Below, piece by piece: positions 10,463 through 17,810 of a stretch of 64,000 bases of DNA. A model generated the notes under the pieces. That model was not told the origin of the DNA and made no database searches. It saw nothing but the letters and a program-made list of their open reading frames with translations. A program made the position numbers and the translations under genes. Where the stretch lies: positions 744,001 to 808,000 of the forward strand of contig JACKMK010000003.1 in assembly GCA_024235395.1 (NCBI GenBank), read 5' to 3'. Numbering within the stretch: position 1 is the first letter of the stretch; every line of letters starts with the position of its first letter. Source of the stretch: Chromatiaceae bacterium. GTDB lineage: Bacteria > Pseudomonadota > Gammaproteobacteria > Chromatiales > Chromatiaceae.

Positions 10463-11479
10463 ATGGCTAACTCCAAACAAGTTGAGAAGATCTTGGACCG
10501 ACTTGGCGAAGTGGGATTCTCCGAGGCTTACGTTCGATCCTTACTTCCCTCGTGGTGGGATGATTCAGCCGCGAGCAGTCCAGCCGGCCTTTCCGAATTC
10601 AATCTCGCGCTCTCCAGGAACCTTGGAGTGGAGGTTGAAGGGCTGTCTGCGGTAGATCCGCGAGTCGAATTCAGGCTGCCCCATGTAAGGAAGCTCAAGC
10701 GCAGCGTTCGGTATAACGATGCGCAACTTACCCCGGCTGTATCCGTTGCGTTGTCAGCGGCACGTGTGGCGGTACAGTGTGTTGCTAACCGATACACGCC
10801 ATTGCCCTCTGCGGAGCGGCTTCGTCGGGAAATCCTCAGTGACGGCAATATCAAGTATCTCTCGTTGAGGGCTTTGATCAGAACTTGCTGGAACCACGGT
10901 ATACCAGTTTTGCATGTTTCTCGATTCCCTGACGGAATGCCAAAAATGGATGGCCTCGCAGTGGTCATTTCTGGCCGACCAGCGATAGTTTTGTCAAAAA
11001 GCACTTCTTTCAGCGCCTGGATGGGTTTCGTACTTGCCCATGAAATGGGCCATGTTGCGTGTGATCACTGTGCTGACGGGGAGATGATCGTTGATGAGTC
11101 GCTAGATGAAACAACCTACGGCGACGACACGCAGGACGAACAAGAGCGGCAAGCGGACAACTACGCGATGGCGTTGCTTGCTGGCGGCTACGATGTCAGC
11201 GATCTGATAGATCATGCAAATAGCCCAGAGGAACTCGCGCGTGTCGCTATGGAAACTCAGCGGCACGAGGGGATTGATGCTGGACATCTGATCCTCAAAT
11301 TTGCCTATCAGACCAAGGAGTGGCCACTAGCAATCGCTACACTTAAGGCCGTCGATACGAAAGGGAGGGCAATTGCAGACATACTTGAAGCGATGCGCTA
11401 CGAACTCGATGCGGATTCGGTTTCAAAAAGTTCGCTCGCTTTCCTTTATCGAGCCTGTGGTATACCAGTAGTTGACTGA
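10463..11479 (+). CDS. ImmA/IrrE-family metallo-endopeptidase
   Basis: A 338-residue soluble protein with the zinc-protease motif LAHEMGHVACDH (HExxH) at about residues 193-204 and acidic residues downstream in DEQERQADNYAMALL, the usual third-ligand region of the ImmA/IrrE (M78) family. The N-terminal 130 residues, including WWDDSAASSP, are an accessory domain of the kind found in longer members. It sits between an XRE regulator and a PIN-like nuclease gene, consistent with a protease-controlled toxin-antitoxin or phage-sensing switch. Confidence 0.85.
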   Translation: MANSKQVEKILDRLGEVGFSEAYVRSLLPSWWDDSAASSPAGLSEFNLALSRNLGVEVEGLSAVDPRVEFRLPHVRKLKRSVRYNDAQLTPAVSVALSAARVAVQCVANRYTPLPSAERLRREILSDGNIKYLSLRALIRTCWNHGIPVLHVSRFPDGMPKMDGLAVVISGRPAIVLSKSTSFSAWMGFVLAHEMGHVACDHCADGEMIVDESLDETTYGDDTQDEQERQADNYAMALLAGGYDVSDLIDHANSPEELARVAMETQRHEGIDAGHLILKFAYQTKEWPLAIATLKAVDTKGRAIADILEAMRYELDADSVSKSSLAFLYRACGIPVVD

Positions 11480-11493
11480 CGAGTCAGTCTGTC

Positions 11494-12117
11494 ATGTCTC
11501 CATTTCTACTCGATAATGATGTTGTACGGAAAGTCTCACAGTACTCATTGGTCAACGAATTCTTGAATACATGCGTTGACCCTAAGGCTACGTTCATTCT
11601 GCCTACTTTGAAGTACGTTTTCCGTTTGAAGGACCGAGACGAAGCACGGCGAATCCTGGGAGGTGAGGCTCCACTGCAGGCTATGGAATGGTTCGTCTCT
11701 TCTCTGCAAGAGCTGCGGGATAATCCCCCGGTCGAAACGTTGGCCTTGTTTCAAGACGCTGACGGAATTGATGTGGGCGAAGCAGTTCTGTTTTCTATTG
11801 CCACCACTTGGGATAGCTCGTTGACAATTACGGGCGACAAGCGGGCTTTGGTTGCACTCGCGGATCTAAGTCACCAGTTGGGCTTAATTGAAAAACTGAG
11901 CGGGCGGTTAAAATGCTTGGAGCAAGTCGTTGCGGAAATGATGCTCAACGGTTTTGAGACGCAGGTGATTGATAAAGTTCACGGGTGGCGCTGGGATAGA
12001 GCTCTTGGAATCTGCTTCAATTCAAGAGGGGCGTCTGACGCCCTCGAGTGCCTGTCAAGCTACTACAAAGATTTAGACAGATCGTGTCGGGGTATGTTGG
12101 CACCATTCCCAAGGTAG
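11494..12117 (+). CDS. PIN-like nuclease domain protein
   Basis: 207 residues. The N-terminus SPFLLDNDVVRK, the central DVGEAVLFSIA and the LTITGDKRAL segment place aspartate, glutamate and aspartate as in PIN-domain RNases, where four acidic residues bind metal. The C-terminal 70 residues have no recognised domain. It starts 14 bases after the protease gene and ends two bases before the convergent 12120 gene. Most likely it is the toxic effector of the three-gene operon; the identification rests on motif reading only. Confidence 0.65.
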   Translation: MSPFLLDNDVVRKVSQYSLVNEFLNTCVDPKATFILPTLKYVFRLKDRDEARRILGGEAPLQAMEWFVSSLQELRDNPPVETLALFQDADGIDVGEAVLFSIATTWDSSLTITGDKRALVALADLSHQLGLIEKLSGRLKCLEQVVAEMMLNGFETQVIDKVHGWRWDRALGICFNSRGASDALECLSSYYKDLDRSCRGMLAPFPR

Positions 12118-12119
12118 CC

Positions 12120-12686
12120 TCATCGTAGAAACACCGCGTAGGGCGCTACAAGTGGTGCCGTAAGGGTGATTCTCTTCGTGGACTCCTCATCGGCCTGTAT
12201 TCCTTCGCCTAAAAGTTCAAAACAGCCTTTGTCAGCTTGGCCCTTCAGATAGTCGGCTGCACGCTTTCCTCGAGAGGGGCCGACCGATACGATAGCGCTT
12301 CTCAAGTTGAAGTCGAACTCTTCTTCAGTCAGCCCGCCAATCACCATCCCAAACATTGAACCGCGTACCTCGATACCATCGGGTATCGCATACCAGCTAA
12401 CCCCATCCTCTGAATACTCCTTCGCGAGCTCAGGTGCTTCAAAGTGCTTGGAGTTCATTCTATGCATAATGAGATGCACCGATTGGCCTATACTCTCAAA
12501 CTTTCTAGCGAAAGGTTGCACAATCGTCCGCGGGTGGCAGGTATTGCCGCCATACCCCCAGAATATTCTTCCAGCTGCGGCGAATTCGTCCTGCTTCCTC
12601 TTAATTATGTCCTCGAGTGACTCCTGCGCGTGGACGCCGACCTTCATGAAAACAACGCCGGAACCTTCGCTGAACATTGCCATCAA
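12120..12686 (-). CDS. Protein of unknown family, related to the one at 9288-10037
   Basis: About 187 residues; the ATG at 12683 or the one at 12677 is likely, a few bases after the stop of the BpsA-like gene, so translation is probably coupled. ESLEDIIKRK and GRIFWGYGGNTCHP resemble segments of the 9288-10037 product. Later there is SVGPSRGKRAADYLKG, possibly a basic nucleotide-binding loop. I do not recognise the family. Its tight pairing with a methyltransferase-fold enzyme suggests a shared pathway, perhaps nucleic-acid or nucleotide modification, but this is a guess. Confidence 0.72.
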   Translation of the reverse strand: MMAMFSEGSGVVFMKVGVHAQESLEDIIKRKQDEFAAAGRIFWGYGGNTCHPRTIVQPFARKFESIGQSVHLIMHRMNSKHFEAPELAKEYSEDGVSWYAIPDGIEVRGSMFGMVIGGLTEEEFDFNLRSAIVSVGPSRGKRAADYLKGQADKGCFELLGEGIQADEESTKRITLTAPLVAPYAVFLR

Positions 12687-13520
12687 CTACTCCGCTATTT
12701 CCTCTAGGTAATACGTCCCATCAGGAGCATTGCCGTAGTTAAGGTCTGCATGCTCCCTGACATACTTTATTGTGAGGGGGTTGTCTCGGCCATAAAAGTT
12801 CGCAAGCCTCAGGTGGTCAGCTGCGCCGGATGAATGATGCCCAGATTTGTCTTCGAATCTCCGAAACAGGCAAGTACACGACCTTAAATTGGGGTTGTCA
12901 TCTAGGTGATAAAGGTGCAGCTGGGGGATCAACTCTGCCACAAGGAAGCCCAGTTCACTTGCTCGCCGCTGACTGGCTCCTAGCACGTCCTGCGTCCATG
13001 CAAGTTCCGGATCGTCGGCAATCACAATCGCACCTTCGCCGCGTTCGTTAACGGCCTCAATGCCTCGTTCTAGAAACAATAGGACGCTTTCTCCCCCATT
13101 GCTTGCCCCCCAGGGTGGGTTCGTATAGAAGCAATCGAACTTGCCAAGATGTTTTCGCGGCAATGCATCCGTCACGTTGTAAAGCTCGGCGTCCATTTTG
13201 TCCGGGAAGCCGTACTTACTGGAAAACCTAAGCACCGAGTTGACGATGCGTTCATCAAAATCGAGCAGGGTGATGCACCTTGGGTATTCCTCAAAGATGC
13301 CGAGCTCGCCAAGGTGCATCACAGAAAGGCCGATAGCATCCCCATCTCCAATGAAGGCGACACTTTTTCCGGCGAAACGTTGCGCGACGAAATGCGCTTG
13401 TATCACCATATCAGCTACTTTCATATAGATCTGGTCGAATTCGCGAATCGGTCTAGGCCGGTTCGCGACGACGTCTGACACTGCGTTGATTGCTTCCCGA
13501 AGGTCCCAGTCCTTAGCCAA
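12687..13520 (-). CDS. BpsA-like methyltransferase-fold enzyme with NPPW motif
   Basis: 277 residues, TTG start at 13520 preceded by a strong AGGAGG site eight bases away. The N-terminal RPRPIREFDQIY and the GKSVAFIGDGDAIGLSV loop (about 51-67) resemble the branched-polyamine synthase (BpsA/DUF43) group, followed by LLDFD and FYTNPPWG (131-138). BpsA enzymes have DPP(Y) here; NPPW is also the active-site motif of N6-adenine and N4-cytosine methyltransferases. It could therefore transfer aminopropyl or methyl groups to a polyamine or a nucleic-acid base. Located in a mobile element beside the unknown 12120 gene, not beside polyamine genes. Confidence 0.68.
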   Translation of the reverse strand: MAKDWDLREAINAVSDVVANRPRPIREFDQIYMKVADMVIQAHFVAQRFAGKSVAFIGDGDAIGLSVMHLGELGIFEEYPRCITLLDFDERIVNSVLRFSSKYGFPDKMDAELYNVTDALPRKHLGKFDCFYTNPPWGASNGGESVLLFLERGIEAVNERGEGAIVIADDPELAWTQDVLGASQRRASELGFLVAELIPQLHLYHLDDNPNLRSCTCLFRRFEDKSGHHSSGAADHLRLANFYGRDNPLTIKYVREHADLNYGNAPDGTYYLEEIAE

Positions 13521-14479
13521 AACACAATCCTCCTATCCGGCCCAGTTTAGATCGTCGTATCGGCCGGCAATGCCGGGGCGCTCTTCGGTCTAGAACGCCG
13601 TCACGGGAACGTACGGGGGCGCTCCTCATCGAAACATGACCCGATGGGCGCTAACAAAGAATACTATAAGGGCATTGCTCAATGCAGAACACCAGCGTTG
13701 CCGTGCTGCAGCGCCCTACAAAAAGATACACGATGCTCCATGATCGTCAATTTGTATCCCAAACGCCTGATCACTCACTTTGGTTCTCGGCAATCCTCCA
13801 AGTCTTCTGGAATACGGCAGTTCCCGCGGGGGCCAACGTAGTTATCGATTTTCCGTTCAGTTTCTTCCCGCCAGCCGACGTTGAACGCACCTGTGCGGTG
13901 AAAATACAAGGAGTGGTAAAGAAGGTTTTTGTGTGCCCCATAGGCAATAGCAATAGCTTGCCAGTCCACTGAGTTCCCAGATCTTGGGTCAAAGGCATTG
14001 ATCACCACGGTTGTTACCGCCCCGATACTGCCCTGCACATCTGGCATATCCCAGATGTGGCCAGCCCGGTTCCGCTCGTTGGACGCACACCCCAACCGCA
14101 ATCGGTTGCAATGAGCATTCACTTCAGGCGAGCGATGTGTAAAAAGGCTGCAAATTGGGGCAAACTGACGGCTCAATCGTTCGAATAGTTCTCAGCAAAA
14201 GTGCTCGCCAACCCGGATCGCCAAGGAAGGATTGGTTGGTACGTTTGGTACCTTGTGAGCGGCTGAGACCTCGCTGTAGAGGAAATCCCGGAACATGAAT
14301 GCTCGGATAGCTTGCGTCTCTCCAGCGCCTCCAGCGACCTAACCGTGCTTGTTTTCTTCATGTCGACTAGTCCCAGGGTTACAGGCGACCATTTGCAGAG
14401 TGAGGGATGAGCGCTCAAACAGTGCTTGGATGATGCCCGCCAAAACCCGCTACGTTATCCCGAGGTGTAATTCGGCTTA
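13521..14479. other. Weakly coding stretch in the cargo
   Basis: About 960 bases whose only plausible gene is the minus-strand frame at 13775-14176; a second minus frame at 14173-14418 overlaps it by four bases and has low-complexity serine/arginine-rich composition. If the attC-like site at 14480-14570 is real, this stretch would be the next cassette of the array, possibly decayed. Confidence 0.4.
13775..14176 (-). CDS. Hypothetical protein, possibly a decayed cassette gene
   Basis: A 133-codon frame with protein-like composition, particularly in the C-terminal half (VDWQAIAIAYGAHKNLLYH and RTGAFNVGWREETERKID). No domain, signal or membrane segment is recognised. No clear ribosome-binding site precedes the 14176 ATG. 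It may be an intact small gene or the tail of a frameshifted one. Confidence 0.35.
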   Translation of the reverse strand: MSRQFAPICSLFTHRSPEVNAHCNRLRLGCASNERNRAGHIWDMPDVQGSIGAVTTVVINAFDPRSGNSVDWQAIAIAYGAHKNLLYHSLYFHRTGAFNVGWREETERKIDNYVGPRGNCRIPEDLEDCREPK

Positions 14480-14570
14480 GACTAGCGCCGCATCAAGTTC
14501 GATGTCTTTCCAGGGCGGTTTCTGATTTGGAAATTGCTATCGGCTTTTCTGAATGAGTGCTTTGTTAGTC
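14480..14570 (-). repeat. Second attC-like site (weaker)
   Basis: On the minus strand, GACTAAC (14570-14564) begins inside the last codons of the 14565 gene, so its TAA stop lies within the putative inverse core, as is common in integron cassettes. A matching GCTAGTC end lies at 14486-14480, differing from the expected complement by one base. Internal L-box pairing is poor, so this call is tentative. Confidence 0.4.
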
Positions 14571-16097
14571 ATCATTAATGCCGTTGATTATCTCCATCAA
14601 CTGATAAGTTCCTGTCGCGCGAAGCTTGCTCTTCCAGCCATGCATCCAATGGTCCCAAAAAGATGCCTTGCCAAATTCCTTTGCATCATCTGTTAGCAAT
14701 ATTCCCACTACTTCCTTGCCCAGGGCTGTGGCATACCCAATTTGCCATGAGGCATCCATGCCATATCTGGGCAGCATAACTACGACAACATCTGATGATT
14801 CGAGCAGTCTATTTGTTTCTGCGCGCTCTGCGAAAGGGTAGTCATTCGGTAACAAATTTTGCGTATCCACATACTCCTTTGGGTAGATCACTCTCTCCGA
14901 TTCGGACTCTAAAGCTGATGACCGAAGTTGCTCGACACTCTGATTGCTAAACGATCCACAAATGTAAACAATCCTATCCCTGCAGAAATTAGCAAGTGGT
15001 TCAAGATCGTCAAAGATAACTTGACTCTGCCACCCATGCATGAAATTCTGATCGTATGTCCTTCTGTTTATAAACCGTTCATTCGTCGTGGCGCCCTCGT
15101 CTTCATTATATCCAATAACACGTATCCCCTTCCCTTCTGCATACCCAATCTCCCAGGCGGTATCTAGACCATATTTGTCCAGGTCAACGACAATTAATTG
15201 AGATTTGTTTATTGCCTCGATGCATACATTTCGTATTTTACGCGCATCACTAACGCCTTCGATTAGATTCTTCGACGAAACAACATCGTAAGGGACTAAT
15301 GGGAGTATGCCTAAACTTTCGATAGTTTTTGCAATGGATGTGTTGCGCGCAATATTCTTATGTGGTGCGGCGACGTATATTGCCATTTTGCTACTTCTTT
15401 GCTTTCCTCGGTCCTTGGCTTCCTTAATTATTGTACTTGCAAAAAATAATGGAGCGAGTGCATGCAAAGAACTTTGGGATATTATATCTGAGTACTCTGA
15501 CGACTTCCTCCTGAAGTCCTCAAATAGCACGGTCTCTGCCTCGGACCTCCTAATCAAATCGTAGAACCTTGAAGACGAAAACTCGTCATGATTCGTTAAA
15601 TTCACCATGTCTTTCAAATCTTGAGCAATTTTCACTTCATTTCCGTTGCGACCCAGAAATGAAATTAGCTTTGTATATGCAAGCGCTTCCGCAGAAGGTA
15701 CGTTGATATTGCTAAGTTGCTTTCCCTCTCTTCCAGAAAACGGCTTCGCAAATTCCGCCAGGTATCCCCAGTCTAAATACTCATATGGTTTTCTTTCAAC
15801 TATCTTCGGGCCAAATATGATTGTTCCTTTATCTTCCACTTTATGCTGAATTCGATATGAAGGCCTGTAGTCATCACTTTGATGGTCCTTAACCTTCCAG
15901 TCCTTGGACGGATACAACTGGTCAAGAAGTCTTTGCGCAACGTCAAACTCGCATACCAAATCGATGTCTTTTGAGACCCTTGCCGGATAGTATTGTTGGA
16001 CCGCCAGCCCCCCAATCAGGAGTAAGGGCTTCTCAAGCGCTTCGTTAATTCGCTCAATTTCCTGTTTCGCTACTGCCCGATCTATTGGTTTATTCAT
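14565..16097 (-). CDS. Nucleotidyltransferase fused to two nucleoside-deoxyribosyltransferase-like domains
   Basis: 510 residues in three parts. Residues about 20-200 are an AbiEii/DUF1814-type nucleotidyltransferase: LLLIGGLAV (25-33) and VSKDIDLVCEF with the metal-binding D44xD46. Residues about 238-360 form a nucleoside 2-deoxyribosyltransferase-like Rossmann domain starting MAIYVAAPHKN and containing LDTAWEIGYAEG, with the putative nucleophile E316. Residues about 375-495 repeat that domain, but the equivalent site reads MDASWQIGYATA (Q452). Each repeat ends with an MHGW motif, showing tandem duplication. The gene is AT-rich and flanked by attC-like sites. A toxin, nucleotide-sensing or nucleotide-depleting defence role is plausible but unproven. 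Confidence 0.8.
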   Translation of the reverse strand: MNKPIDRAVAKQEIERINEALEKPLLLIGGLAVQQYYPARVSKDIDLVCEFDVAQRLLDQLYPSKDWKVKDHQSDDYRPSYRIQHKVEDKGTIIFGPKIVERKPYEYLDWGYLAEFAKPFSGREGKQLSNINVPSAEALAYTKLISFLGRNGNEVKIAQDLKDMVNLTNHDEFSSSRFYDLIRRSEAETVLFEDFRRKSSEYSDIISQSSLHALAPLFFASTIIKEAKDRGKQRSSKMAIYVAAPHKNIARNTSIAKTIESLGILPLVPYDVVSSKNLIEGVSDARKIRNVCIEAINKSQLIVVDLDKYGLDTAWEIGYAEGKGIRVIGYNEDEGATTNERFINRRTYDQNFMHGWQSQVIFDDLEPLANFCRDRIVYICGSFSNQSVEQLRSSALESESERVIYPKEYVDTQNLLPNDYPFAERAETNRLLESSDVVVVMLPRYGMDASWQIGYATALGKEVVGILLTDDAKEFGKASFWDHWMHGWKSKLRATGTYQLMEIINGINDD

Positions 16098-16118
16098 TTG
16101 TTATCCGATTTTACTTTA

Positions 16119-16217
16119 GGTTAACGCCCGACTTCAGCTGCGCATGAGACGACGCCCGATTTTGCGGCAGCAAAATTGGGGGGTGGGTAAAACCGCAGCT
16201 GCAACGAATTGTTAAAC
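16119..16217 (-). repeat. Integron attC recombination site
   Basis: Read on the minus strand: GTTTAAC (16217-16211, fits RYYYAAC), a 9-base spacer AATTCGTTG, CAGCTGCG (16201-16194), a central hairpin, the exact complement CGCAGCTG (16142-16135), a 9-base spacer, and GTTAACC (16125-16119, one mismatch to GTTRRRY). The 99-base length and symmetry match attC sites; AACAATTCGTT is a common attC beginning. It lies 16 bases after one stop codon and about 20 before the next start codon, the normal cassette geometry. Confidence 0.78.
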
Positions 16218-16233
16218 GCCACCTCGCCCATGA

Positions 16234-17223
16234 TTAGAACTGCCGGCCGATTGAGATCATGTAACTGTATGCATCCAGCTTGCCTTTGCCGAGACCAAAT
16301 TCAGAAGCGGCGAAACCGCCAACAGCCAGAAGCGCTGAAAGAGGGTCGCCGGTAGCCGCCCATGCAGCGCCGGCTAGGCCGAGTCCAACAGTTGCTGGTT
16401 TCCGCCAAGCATTTCTACAAAGAGCCTTGAGGTCGGACGCATAGTCATCCAGTTCGGCTTGTCGGTCAGCAATCGCCGCTTGCTGATCCAATTCGGGCAG
16501 CACACTTATTTCGCGAGCGAACTTGCGTAGAGACCGCATATATAGCCTGTGCGCTTCGAGGTTTTGGTTTCGGAAGTCTAATACCTCGTCCAATGGGATG
16601 GTACTCAGGTCAGCCGAAACAGCTTGCAAATCGAATTCGATAACTCGTCCAGCAGAGGGAGCTGTAGGTATGTTGAGAAGCTCAGTCAGCGCGGAAACGA
16701 TTTCCGGTCTGTCTGTTATGGGTGCGAGGTTTACTCCGTTCTTTGCGCTCGGTGCTCGGAGTATTTGAGCTAGTAGAACCAATACCAGATAACGGACCGT
16801 CGGGTGCATAGGAATGGACGAACCATCCTCGGAATCTTTGGCAAGCCCCATATCCCGCAGGCGTTCAAATAGCCGTTGTGCTAATTCGCTGTTACCCCCG
16901 TATCCCAGCCGTGACATTGATAAGCTATGAAAGCTGGCATTTTCCCGCACGAGATGGTTAAGTGCGCCACTCTCGATCAGGTTTCCCATCACTTGGGCAA
17001 GTTCGGACGTCGCTTCGGCATCCACTACTTGGTCAGCCACAAAGTAATGAAGCAGATTATTGTCTCGCAATGGTCCGGCGAGTACAGGATCAGCAGTTTC
17101 CGGCTCGCCTTGCTTATATTCAGGGATTAGAAAGCCTACTCCGTCGTAGAAAAGCAGCATGGATTTAATGCGGTCTGTGTCGTACCAAATATGGCCCGGA
17201 TAGTAGAAAGCTATATCTGACAT
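16234..17223 (-). CDS. Uncharacterised protein, DUF6236-like, in a gene cassette
   Basis: 329 residues, start ATG at 17223. The N-terminus AFYYPGHIWYDTDRIKSMLLFYDG resembles the opening of DUF6236-type proteins, which have no known function; the assignment is from memory and uncertain. The body is mostly helical, with a coiled-coil-prone stretch at about 235-275 (LDQQAAIADRQAELDDY) and a C-terminal glycine/alanine-rich hydrophobic segment (VGLGLAGAAWAATG) that may insert in a membrane. It is followed by an attC-like site, so it probably arrived as an integron cassette with the 14565 gene. Confidence 0.6.
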   Translation of the reverse strand: MSDIAFYYPGHIWYDTDRIKSMLLFYDGVGFLIPEYKQGEPETADPVLAGPLRDNNLLHYFVADQVVDAEATSELAQVMGNLIESGALNHLVRENASFHSLSMSRLGYGGNSELAQRLFERLRDMGLAKDSEDGSSIPMHPTVRYLVLVLLAQILRAPSAKNGVNLAPITDRPEIVSALTELLNIPTAPSAGRVIEFDLQAVSADLSTIPLDEVLDFRNQNLEAHRLYMRSLRKFAREISVLPELDQQAAIADRQAELDDYASDLKALCRNAWRKPATVGLGLAGAAWAATGDPLSALLAVGGFAASEFGLGKGKLDAYSYMISIGRQF

Positions 17224-17253
17224 TGTTGACAGTTCCTCTGTTGGTCACACGAC

Positions 17254-17297
17254 CTATAACGCCGAGGCAAGCGGCACTCAGCTCGGAGCGGTTAGTC
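17254..17297 (-). repeat. Possible short or truncated attC upstream of the first cassette
   Basis: Minus strand GACTAAC...CCGAGC...GCCTCGG-C-GTTATAG, with a five-to-six base stem and one extra base. At 44 bases it is shorter than known attC sites (usually above 55), so it could be a truncated site next to IS debris, or coincidence. Confidence 0.35.
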
Positions 17298-17311
17298 AGC
17301 GCGGTTCGGTT

Positions 17312-17645
17312 CTACGAATTCGAAGATTTCGGATTTCGCCTTGAACAGAACCGGATGGCCTCTTCTAACAGGTCGCGCTCCATCTGCAGCTGTTTGTGTT
17401 CCTTCTCCAGCAGGCGCAACCGCTTCAGCTCGGTTCAGACCTTAGCGTCAACGTCCAGTGAGCTTTTCTTCGTCACTATTTTGCCCCCGCGCACTGCCTG
17501 TGCCACCGTGTCAGCACGAGCGGAGGATGCCCAACGGCGCTGCCAAGTCCTTGAACAGCACGCGCGGCAGGCCGCTCAATTGCGCCACCGTGGCTTTGAA
17601 CTCCTCGCCGTAATCCCGTGTTCGCTTCGGTCCCACTTTGGGCAT
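17312..17645 (-). pseudogene. IS3-family transposase orfA remnant
   Basis: Starting at the ATG at 17645 the minus strand encodes MPKVGPKRTRDYGEEFKATV, the start of an IS3-type orfA HTH protein. The frame then meets a stop, and the leucine-zipper part reappears in another frame as RLRLLEKEHKQLQME...AIRFCS, ending at 17312. At least one deletion and one frameshift separate the pieces. The orfB transposase is missing. The sequence just upstream (GAGGTGTCCAATTCTTCAAG at about 17670-17690) resembles an IS terminal repeat. Confidence 0.82.
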
Positions 17646-17716
17646 TTTCTCAGCTCGTTCAGTTAGATTGAGGTGTCCAATTCTTCAAGGCAAGCCCCCG
17701 GTGCCCCATGCCGAGG

Positions 17717-17736
17717 TTTTGCAATTGATTGCAACG
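17717..17736 (+). repeat. 20-base repeat, right copy (partner at 8852-8871)
   Basis: TTTTGCAATTGATTGCAACG, one mismatch from the left copy. It contains the palindrome TTGCAAT-TG-ATTGCAA. It is immediately beside the IS3 debris and just downstream of the replication-protein gene. Confidence 0.5.
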
Positions 17737-17744
17737 TGACCGTT

Positions 17745-17765
17745 GGATCATTCGGCCAATGATCC
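17745..17765 (-). terminator. Hairpin downstream of the replication protein gene
   Basis: A perfect 8-bp stem GGATCATT/AATGATCC with a 5-base loop, 46 bases beyond the stop of the minus-strand gene at 17811. There is no T-tract, so it may be a processing or protein-binding structure rather than an intrinsic terminator. Confidence 0.35.
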
Positions 17766-17810
17766 GAAATTGCACTGGGTATGCTAACAGCGTAGATGTT
17801 CTCCCGGCGT

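Noticed and set aside
13640..13665. Another attC-like core (GGGCGCTAACAAAG)
   Set aside because: The seven-base core fits poorly on both strands and no complementary L boxes were found nearby.
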